From contig NC_045151.1 of the NCBI RefSeq assembly GCF_008831285.2, positions 8,633,682 through 8,697,681 on the forward strand: DNA of 64,000 nt, read 5' to 3'. Positions 56,502 through 64,000 of this stretch are shown in pieces (position 1 is the first letter of the stretch; each line of letters begins with the position of its first letter). This stretch comes from Nymphaea colorata. Its lineage: Eukaryota; Streptophyta; Magnoliopsida; Nymphaeales; Nymphaeaceae. Under the pieces are notes generated by a model. The model did not search any database. It was given only the letters and a program-made list of their open reading frames with translations, and was not told the origin of the DNA. The position numbers and the translations under genes were made by a program.

Positions 56502-59500
56502 ATGTCTGAAATTAGTAGTGGAGCTAATACCTCTTCCTTTGTATCGTCGGGAGAGATGAAGAGTTCCCCATTTTCCAGCATTATCACCAAAATGGATGGG
56601 GGTAATTACGAGATGTGGGCCATGCAAGTAAAAAGAACCTTGATCGCTCATGACAAGGAATATCTCATATTGGAGCCCGAGCCCGTACAAAAGGTTGGAA
56701 AATATACTACTTGGTTCAAAGATAATTCGTTGGTTATGGTATGGATTGTTGGTACTCTCTCTCAAGAAATTGCAAATGAAGTCTTGCACAAGGAAAGTGC
56801 AAAGGATATGTGGGATTCCCTCGCTGCCACGTATTCACAGGCAAGAAATGAAACGCGCATTATGCAGCTTCATCATGATATTCATCAGATGCGACAAGAT
56901 GGCCGACCTCTTAACACTTATTATTCTAGTCTCAAGTCCATGTTTGAGAGACTGAATAGCTACTTTCCCGCATGCAAGTGTGAACAACAAAAGGCATACA
57001 GAGATATGCTTATGGTAGGGGTATTTCTTTCTGGTTTAGACTCTGTTTATGAATCAGCAAAGAACCAAATGCTTACTAGTCCCTCGATTCCTCCTATTGA
57101 TGAGGCTTACAGTCGGCTAAGCAGAATTCCGATCTCTGCATCGACTGTTCCTGATACCACTTCTGCTATGCTTGCTACTCGTGGCAGAGGTGGACCCTTT
57201 TTTGCCAGAGGACGAGGGGGCCGTGGCCATGGCAATACCCCTTCGCGCCCTGTATGTCAGTTTTGTCACCGCATTGGTCATACTGTGGATAAGTGTTGGC
57301 AGAAACATGGCCGTCCAGCTTTTGCAAATCAGACTGTATCTCCTGATTCTCCCGAGCAGCCTAAGCCTCAGCACACTGCCTCCTCCAGTGAGCTGCATGT
57401 AGATGACATTCTCTCTCAGTTGAGGAACTTGATTGGCGACAGAGCCCATCAAGCCCCTGGTCCGACCACTTCTACTGTTCCTACCGCTGCGAGTGCTTCT
57501 TCATCTGGTATGTATTCTGCCTGTACAGTCTGCTCTGCTACTGACACTACAGATTGGCTTATTGATTCTGGTGCATCGACACATCTCTCTGGGGATAAGG
57601 CGCAATTCACCTCTTACGTCCCTACTCCATCGGGTCGTTCGGTTATTCTAGCAGATGGAAAATATTCACCAGTTGTTGGACATGGAGAGGTCCAACTTAC
57701 TTCATCATTGCCGCTGCAGCACGTTCTTCATGCACCAGAATTCCCCCATAGCCTACTTTCTATCAGTCAGATTACCAGAGAATTAAATTGTCGTGCTATA
57801 TTTGACTCTTCCTCTCTTGTGTTTCAGGATATACTGACGGGCAGGGTGATTGGCAGTGGCCGTGAACAGGGAGGTCTCTACAGGCTAGTGCATTCCTTTC
57901 CCTTTGCTGGATCTACCTCGTCGGGGGCGTCCTCATCCTCGGCTTATACTTGGCATTTACGTTTTGGACATCTCCCGTTTCAGAAACTGCTGCATGTTCT
58001 CCCTCAGCTGTCTCATAAGTCTTCTTTTCAATGTGAGTCTTGTCAGTTAGGCAAACACCATCGGTCATCCTTTCCTCCGCGGTCCAGTAGAAGTAGCCAC
58101 TCTGTGTTTGAGTTACTTCATTTTGATGTTTGGGGCCCGAGTCGTACTCCTTACCTTCAGGGTCATCGGTATTATCTTGTTGCTGTTGATGATTACAGTC
58201 GTGTTAGTTGGGTTTTTCTTATGAAACACAAATCTGAAGCGGGTCATGTAATCAAAAATTTTATCAATGAAATTCTGACTCAGTTTGATACTTGTGTCAA
58301 GATTGTGCGCTCTGACAATGCTCTTGAATTCTGTGCTTCCTCTTTAGAACAATTTTTCAGGGATAAGGGTATCATTCACCAAACTTCTTGTGCCTATACC
58401 TCTCAACAAAATGGGGTTGCTGAAAGAAAACACCGACATATTCTTGATGTCGCCAGAACCATTATCATACACAGCCATGTTCCCCATTCTTACTGGGGAG
58501 ATGTTGTTCTTACAGCATGCTATCTTATTAATCGCATGCCGTCATCTGTGTTGGGAGATCTTATTCCTTTCTATGTCCTTTTTCCTGACAGAGAATTGTT
58601 TTCTGTTGCCCCTCGTATTTTTGGATGTGTTGCCTTTGTTCAGTTGCTTGGTCCTGGGAGAGATAAGTTATCCCCTCGGGCTATCAAAACGATCTTTGTT
58701 GGTTATTCCCGCACTCAAAAGGGATATCGCTGTTATGATCCTTCTACTCGTCGATATTATGTGAGTGCTGATGTTACATTTTTTGAGTCAATCTCTTATT
58801 TCTCTCCAAATGGAACTCAATTAAGGGTGCTTGAATTTAGTGATGAAGTCCACCTTCCTTTACCTCTCATGAGTTGTCCACACCCAGTTGCTTCGCGTTT
58901 TGGGGCTATCTACCAACGTCGCACTAAACCTGTTGAACCTGCCCACTGTGCTCCAGTGCCTTCACCCAGCACGCCCAAGGTAATTCCTGAACACACAAAT
59001 TCTGCTGACAATTCTTTATGTGATGATGACACAGGGGACTCTCCAGAGCATGCTCCTGGTCCTCATATTAATGAACTTGATCTGCCCATTGCTCAAAGGA
59101 AAGGCAAACGCAGTTGCACTTTGCATCCTCTCTCTGGTCATTTATCCATGGATAGACTCACTCCTACTTACCGACAGTTTGTCAAGGGACTGTCGGCTGT
59201 AGCTCTTCCACAGACTCCCATGGACGCTCTTTCTGATCCCAAATGGGCCGCAGCAATGCAAGAAGAGATGGATGCTCTTCAGTCTAGAGGCACCTGGATA
59301 CTAGTTACTCCTTCATCTGATGCAGCTATTGTTGGTTGCAGATGGGTATTTACTGTTAAATACAGAGCAGATGGTAGCATTGAGAGATATAAGGCTCGCC
59401 TGGTTGCTAAAGGCTATACTCAGACTTATGGGGTTGATTATTATGATACCTTCTCTCCTGTGGCACGACATGCTTCTTTACGGGTTCTTCTCGCTGTTGC

Positions 59501-60740
59501 AGTCAGCAAGAATTGGTCTCTATCACAGCTTGATGTCAAAAATGTCTTTCTGTATGGTGACCTACATGAAGAAGTGTATATGCAGCAACCACTAGGGTTT
59601 GTTGCTGAGGGGGAGTGTCAGAAAGTGTGCAGATTGAGAAAGGCAATTTATGGTCTGAAACAAAGTCCTCGAGCTTGGTTCCAAAAATTATCAGAGAATA
59701 TTGAGAATGAGGGCTTCCGACGTTCTTCGGCCGATCATTCCCTTTTTGTCAAGAAAACTTTTACAGGTACAGTGATAGTTCTTGTCTATGTTGATGATAT
59801 CATTGTTACAGGGGATGATATTCAGGGGATTTCCAACATCAAGGATGTCCTTGGACGACACTTTGTCACCAAGGATCTTGGTGAGCTACGCTATTTCCTA
59901 GGTATTGAGTTTGCCAGAAATCAGAAGGGTCTTATCATGTGTCAAAGGAAATACGTTACTGATGTTTTGCAAGAGACAGGTATGCTAGGATGTCGACCTG
60001 CCTCTACACCCATGGACATCAATACTCGCTTGTATGATGATGATACTGAAGATGTTGATGCTAGACAATATAGAGGGATTGTTGGGAAGCTCCTATATAT
60101 CACGGTTACTCGACCTGATATTGCCTATGCTGTCAGCAGAATGAGTCAATTTATGGATAAGCCCAAGAAAGTCCATTGGGATGCTGCTATGATGATTCTC
60201 AGGTATCTAAAAAATTCACCAGGAACGGGACTCTTCTTTCAAAATGGTACATCTCTCACTATATCTGTGTATGTTGATGCTTATTATGCGGGATGTCACC
60301 TTGACAGAAAATCCACTACTGGATTTTGTGTGTTTATTGGATCCAACTTGGTCACATGGAAGAGTAAGAAGCAGACAGTGGTTGCCAGATCAAGTGCAGA
60401 ATTTGAGTATAGAGCTATGGCTCAGGCTACTGCTGAAGTTATGTGGGTTAGATCTCTGATGTTGGATCTTACTGTGGAAGTGCCTCTTCCTATGCAATTG
60501 TTAGGTGATAACAAAGCTGCTCTGTTTATTGCTAATAATCCTGCTTTCCATGAGAGAACCAAGCATGTTGAAGTAGATTGTCACTATACCAGAGACATGA
60601 TTCAAAAGGGGTTTGTAAGTACCTCCCATATTTCAACTACAGGGCAAACGGCTGATATTTTTACTAAAGCTCTTGCAAGAGGACCATTCCAAAGTTGTTG
60701 TTCCAAGTTGAGCTTGTTTGACATATACGCTCCAACTTGA
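56502..60740 (+). CDS. Ty1/copia gag-pol polyprotein, 1412 aa
   Basis: A single uninterrupted frame starts at the ATG in aaaagatgtctg. Domains in order, residue positions approximate: gag capsid 20-230 (KMDGGNYEMWAMQVKRTL, AKDMWDSLAATYSQ); CCHC zinc knuckle 252-265 (CQFCHRIGHTVDKC); aspartic protease about 351 (DWLIDSGASTHLSGD); GAG-pre-integrase and HHCC zinc region (WHLRFGH ... CESCQLGKHH); integrase catalytic D, D, E from 542 and 605 (HFDVWGPS, VRSDNALEF, NGVAERKHR); reverse transcriptase with YVDDI at 1096; RNase H from about 1255, ending just before the polypurine tract. Integrase before RT defines copia order. Minor oddities are DAYYAG where DADWAG is usual and SSAEFEYRAMA where SSAEAEYRAMA is usual. 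Catalytic acidic residues are present. Confidence 0.97.
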   Translation: MSEISSGANTSSFVSSGEMKSSPFSSIITKMDGGNYEMWAMQVKRTLIAHDKEYLILEPEPVQKVGKYTTWFKDNSLVMVWIVGTLSQEIANEVLHKESAKDMWDSLAATYSQARNETRIMQLHHDIHQMRQDGRPLNTYYSSLKSMFERLNSYFPACKCEQQKAYRDMLMVGVFLSGLDSVYESAKNQMLTSPSIPPIDEAYSRLSRIPISASTVPDTTSAMLATRGRGGPFFARGRGGRGHGNTPSRPVCQFCHRIGHTVDKCWQKHGRPAFANQTVSPDSPEQPKPQHTASSSELHVDDILSQLRNLIGDRAHQAPGPTTSTVPTAASASSSGMYSACTVCSATDTTDWLIDSGASTHLSGDKAQFTSYVPTPSGRSVILADGKYSPVVGHGEVQLTSSLPLQHVLHAPEFPHSLLSISQITRELNCRAIFDSSSLVFQDILTGRVIGSGREQGGLYRLVHSFPFAGSTSSGASSSSAYTWHLRFGHLPFQKLLHVLPQLSHKSSFQCESCQLGKHHRSSFPPRSSRSSHSVFELLHFDVWGPSRTPYLQGHRYYLVAVDDYSRVSWVFLMKHKSEAGHVIKNFINEILTQFDTCVKIVRSDNALEFCASSLEQFFRDKGIIHQTSCAYTSQQNGVAERKHRHILDVARTIIIHSHVPHSYWGDVVLTACYLINRMPSSVLGDLIPFYVLFPDRELFSVAPRIFGCVAFVQLLGPGRDKLSPRAIKTIFVGYSRTQKGYRCYDPSTRRYYVSADVTFFESISYFSPNGTQLRVLEFSDEVHLPLPLMSCPHPVASRFGAIYQRRTKPVEPAHCAPVPSPSTPKVIPEHTNSADNSLCDDDTGDSPEHAPGPHINELDLPIAQRKGKRSCTLHPLSGHLSMDRLTPTYRQFVKGLSAVALPQTPMDALSDPKWAAAMQEEMDALQSRGTWILVTPSSDAAIVGCRWVFTVKYRADGSIERYKARLVAKGYTQTYGVDYYDTFSPVARHASLRVLLAVAVSKNWSLSQLDVKNVFLYGDLHEEVYMQQPLGFVAEGECQKVCRLRKAIYGLKQSPRAWFQKLSENIENEGFRRSSADHSLFVKKTFTGTVIVLVYVDDIIVTGDDIQGISNIKDVLGRHFVTKDLGELRYFLGIEFARNQKGLIMCQRKYVTDVLQETGMLGCRPASTPMDINTRLYDDDTEDVDARQYRGIVGKLLYITVTRPDIAYAVSRMSQFMDKPKKVHWDAAMMILRYLKNSPGTGLFFQNGTSLTISVYVDAYYAGCHLDRKSTTGFCVFIGSNLVTWKSKKQTVVARSSAEFEYRAMAQATAEVMWVRSLMLDLTVEVPLPMQLLGDNKAALFIANNPAFHERTKHVEVDCHYTRDMIQKGFVSTSHISTTGQTADIFTKALARGPFQSCCSKLSLFDIYAPT

Positions 60741-60747
60741 GGGGGAG

Positions 60748-60912
60748 TGTTAAGACGTGTTTATATTCAGTATTAGGCTTGAGAGGGCACTTGTGTAATA
60801 ATGTTTCTTTTAATGACTTTCTTGTAACTTTTCCCTCTCCTCTAGTCTATATAAAGAGGAGTTAGGGTTTCTTTCGAGGTTAATCAAAGATTAGTTCTCT
60901 TGAAATTTATCA
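60748..60912 (+). repeat. 3' LTR of intact copia element
   Basis: 165 bp, identical to the 5' LTR by direct comparison, followed by the target duplication tacat. Confidence 0.97.
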
Positions 60913-60917
60913 TACAT

Positions 60918-62537
60918 AATCTTTCCTTTGCTTGGGTAAAAACTACACTTCAAGCCAGTATTCGCACTTCGAAAATCTGTAGTCCTGTTCTAATCTGATG
61001 TGTTTTGCAATTCCTCTTTCAGTCTGTCATTTCTAAGCCTGCTTACCAGTCTCATTTTGCTTTGCTTCTCACCAATCTGCCTAATTCACTCTGGTCTTCT
61101 GTCAGTCTGCATCTTGGCAGGATACCGTTGCTTCTTTCATTATCTAGAATGTGATCACAAGTGCTCTACAATATAGCAGACGTCTGAAACCTTCCAGTTT
61201 TAAGTGGATGCCTGAACTTATATTGCTCTCTCTCAGCATCATCTTACTCTACCCACATAACCAGTTTGTGAACATTCTGCTCCCTAACAGCAAATTTAAA
61301 AAAAAAAAAGGAAAACAGGAGCATTCTTGCTAGAGCATTGTTATTTTTTTTCACTATATTGTATCCTGTCATTGATCGGATTTTCTCCTTCATTCTCCGT
61401 TCATTCTTCATCAGTGTTCTGCACAAATTTCCTTGTGTTCCATCATGGGTTTTTCTTCTTCACACTAATCTTTCCTCCAATTTTCTTAATCATCTTGCAT
61501 TTGTGTTTGAATAACTTGAATTTCTGACTTGGAGGAGACCGATAATCCCCTTTATAAGGAGACAGACTCACCTTGGTCACCTAGATGGCAGCACTCCAGT
61601 CCCATTGGAATTCATTGTGTATGACAAAAAGGATAACAAAGAGGCGATTTCAACAATCAAAGCTAAGAATCCAGAACATCTCAGTTGGGGATCAAGTCAT
61701 GGCAGCTTATATCACATGACATTCTCGTAGGAAGTTATTGTGGACATTCCCGATGATTGTTCAGCCATATAGCTGTAACAGAAGTTAGTACACATACTCA
61801 CAGGTTTAATAGGCTTCTATGTTGTTAAGGCATCCCCTAGGCATGGACTAAGCGCGAATACACACCTGTCGCGTAAGTCCACCACTTAGGCGATGGGATA
61901 TCTGTTGGTGTGTAGCTGGTGCCTACTAGTCCATGGGAAAGTGAAAAGTCACCTTCCCTTTCAATTAAAGTTTTTTAATTGAGTATATATCGTTATATAC
62001 TTTATCTTGTATTGATTATGTATGTTTATGTATTGTTATGTTGATTATGTCGTTATAAGTATACTCTTATATGTATATATTGTTAGTCACTTAGTGTGTT
62101 AGAAATTATTGAGATACCTCATAGCTATTATATGTATACATTAGTATGATTATGTTATGTACTTATATCATATAGTTATATGTTTTGTTAATTTGTTGCA
62201 CCTGTTATGAACTTATGTGTATATACCATTATGTCAAATTGTATTGTAATACAATTTGTATTTCTGTTATGTGTATTGTAATATGTGTTATATGTATTGT
62301 TGAGCAAACGTACTTGTTTGGGATTTGAGGTTCTCTGTATTTTGGGGTTTTAATATTAGGTAGCTTTCTGAATTTTAAAGCTTTGTTGGACTCTTTATGT
62401 AAAGGGTTAAACATAACCCTAATCATTATTTAGTCTAAAGGAAAAGAAGCAGCCGACATATTCTGAACTGCTACCTACTCTCTGTTTCTTCCTCACGTTC
62501 TCTTCTTCTCCTTCTTACCTACCTCTCTAAACAACAA
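60918..62537. other. Region between the two copia elements, including 5' LTR of the second
   Basis: Continues the sequence interrupted at 55805. A start-less open stretch at 61515-61730 (+) reads RRQTHLGHLDGSTPVPLEFI then VYDKKDNKEAISTIKAKNPE and looks coding-like, but I do not recognise it. From about 61840 on, the sequence turns very A/T-rich with gttatgt / tatgtat words and a perfect hairpin caaattgtat-tgta-atacaatttg at about 62237-62260. This is probably the LTR of the second element, ending aaacaaca at about 62536. Its 5' border cannot be fixed because the partner LTR is outside the window. Confidence 0.45.
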
Positions 62538-64000
62538 GGTATCAGAGCAACGGACCTAGGGCTGCGCCATCTAGGGTTTCATGCTGCTTCCCTCCTCCCC
62601 TCATTTCTCTACTCTTCATTCAAGCTAAGGTTACACGTATCAAGTTTCTGCTGCTTACAAAAGAAACAATCAGATTGTTTGGTGGAAAAGGGCCAACCAC
62701 GTTCAACATGTAGAGACGTGATTTGCACCCTTATGTTGCTGTCGAAGTCGTGATGTTGCTGAAGAACCAAATCTGATGCCGTTGACAAGTTGTTGTCATT
62801 GTTCAGATCTGAATGTCGCAGTGTATCAGATCTGACTCAGTTGATGTTGTTGACAAGTTGTTGTTGTCGTTCAGATCTGAATGTCGCAGTATATCAGATC
62901 TGACTCAGTTGATGTCGTTGAAGAAATTCAGACCAGAGATATTCTGATTTTTTTGGCCGTGGGGTACCTAGTTGATTCTCACAGTTAAATCATCATCGAA
63001 GTTGAGTGGAGCAGGCAGGTTTGTATTGAAATCTAGCTGAAGTAAATCTGTGCATGTTAGTCTATATTCAGTCGGTTGTAGGTTTGTGTTGAAATTTGGC
63101 AGCAGTAAATCTGTAGGTTTGTGTTGAAATTTGGCAGCAGTAAATCTGTGCATGTTAGTCCATATTCAGTCTGTCGTGGGCTTTTATATTCTCCTATTTT
63201 CGAGGTTCTAGCATGGCTGCCAATAAATCTATACAACATGATAGAACTGAATCTAGAAATCAGCAAACAGAGGCCAGTGTTGAGTACAAAGCTTTCTCAA
63301 ATCCATTTTCTTTTGGATCCACTATCAAACTTGATGGAGCCAATTATGATGTATGGGATAGAACCTTCATATTGTCAGTCGTTGGACATAAGAAGAAATA
63401 TATGTTGGAAGAAGATGAACCAGTTGAAAAGATTGGTAAATACACATTGTGGGAGGAAGAAAACAACATAATCAGTGTTTGGCTTATAAATAGCACTCAG
63501 CCCTACATTGCAGCAGGGCTTTGTTATTATAATACAGCCAAAGATATGTGGAATTCTCTTCGGCAAACGTACTCTCAACTCTCAAGACAAGAACATCGGC
63601 AAAATTTTATAGGTTCAGTAAGAATTGTTACAAATGCAGCAAGGTAACATGGATTTAACTGAATACTTTACTCAGTTGAAGTTCACTTATGAAAAGATGA
63701 ATTCCTTAAAACCGCCGTGTAAGCATTGTCTCAAATCTCACATGGAGCAAAAGATCGTTGTTATTTCTTGCTGGACTATCTTCTGATTATGCTGCAGTCA
63801 AGGCTCAAATGATTACAGGCTCCGATTTTCCTAATCTTAATGAGGCCTTCAATATGCTAAACAGATTGGCTGTTACTCTTCCTCCATCCTCAAACAACTC
63901 ACAGTCATCTGTCCTTGCTTCATTTGGAGGAAGAAGTGGACTATACTCTTCCCGTGGTAGAGGAAGAGGCCGAGGTACCGGAGGACGTGCAAGACTTCAA
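62538..64000 (+). mobile_element. Second Ty1/copia element, 5' part, degraded
   Basis: The primer-binding site ggtatcagagc (62538-62548) is followed by a 660-nt leader and gag from 63213. The leader carries a 68-bp tandem duplication (62781-62848, 62849-62916) and a 63-bp unit in about 2.5 copies (63018-63080, 63081-63115 partial, 63116-63178). Gag resembles that of the intact element (LDGANYDVWDR, EKIGKYTLWEEENN, AKDMWNSLRQTYSQ), so the two belong to related lineages. The element runs off the window end. Confidence 0.85.
63213..64000 (+). pseudogene. Frameshifted copia gag (partial)
   Basis: The frame from the ATG stays open to 63647 but leaves the gag sense at about 63600. The sense then continues one frame over (QMQQGNMDLTEYFTQLKFTY) and shifts again near 63760 (FLAGLSSDYAAVKAQM, then an R/G-rich stretch SSRGRGRGRGTGG before the expected zinc knuckle). 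Two frameshifts show this copy is not autonomous. The rest of pol lies outside the window. Confidence 0.8.

Larger units (their letters stand above)
55811..60912 (+). mobile_element. Intact Ty1/copia retrotransposon, 5102 bp
   Basis: Two LTRs of 165 bp (55811-55975 and 60748-60912) begin TGTTAAGACG and end TTTATCA; I find no difference between them. Target duplication tacat at 55806-55810 and 60913-60917. A primer-binding site tggtatcagagcccc (55976) complementary to initiator tRNA-Met follows the 5' LTR directly. A polypurine tract gagggggag (60739-60747) precedes the 3' LTR. A TATA box tatataaa lies at 55911-55918 in the 5' LTR. The 526-nt leader is strikingly G+C-rich between about 55985 and 56350 (repeated ccgcc / gcccg). 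All cis-signals and the gag-pol frame are intact, so the copy looks autonomous and very young. Confidence 0.97.

Noticed and set aside
1-64000. CRISPR arrays, rRNA or bacterial operons
   Set aside because: No regularly spaced repeat array, rRNA motif or ribosome-binding-site pattern; all signs are of plant nuclear DNA.

Overview
This is a gene-poor, A+T-rich stretch of plant nuclear DNA. Three things point to a flowering plant: GT-AG introns in two plant gene families (patellin, and the organellar TWINKLE primase-helicase), plant-type Ty1/copia elements primed by initiator tRNA-Met, and plant-type hAT, CACTA, LINE and SINE debris. I cannot name the species. Repeats make up most of the window and have expanded at least one intron to over 5 kb.

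Left part (1-13 kb): a 298-bp MITE built from GTATCGTACGATAC-type sequence (3181-3478) with a related inverted fragment at the window start; the C-terminal dimerisation part of a hAT transposase (5385-5985); and a 3.6-kb dispersed repeat (about 6690-10330) whose second copy lies at 34.3-37.7 kb.

13.4-16 kb: a complete four-exon patellin gene on the minus strand (543 aa, SEC14 lipid-binding plus GOLD domain). This is the only certainly complete host gene.

16-45 kb: mostly repeats. These include a degenerate ATCCAA-rich array (19.45-20.25 kb), a 1.1-kb polypyrimidine tract (20.74-21.84 kb), a 1585-bp non-autonomous hAT element that carries a broken fragment of a glycosyltransferase gene (24094-25678), a duplicated block (27.16-27.88 kb), a leucine-rich-repeat (PIRL-type) pseudogene (31.25-31.58 kb), a CACTA terminus (33194), a 674-bp TIR element (36480-37153), a tRNA-derived SINE with an 11-bp target duplication (37743-37960), an A/T foldback element (about 39884-40258) and a LINE reverse-transcriptase relic (44.16-45.42 kb).

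45.9-54.5 kb: eight exons of the C-terminal helicase half of a TWINKLE gene on the minus strand. The exons stay in phase with each other. The last exon, only 14 codons plus stop, is separated from the rest by a 5.3-kb intron that contains an internally deleted copia element. The 5' half of the gene is not seen in the window.

55.8-60.9 kb: an intact, apparently very recent Ty1/copia element, with identical 165-bp LTRs, a perfect TACAT target duplication and one uninterrupted 1412-codon gag-pol frame. 62.5-64 kb: the start of a second, older copia element whose gag is frameshifted; it runs off the window end.
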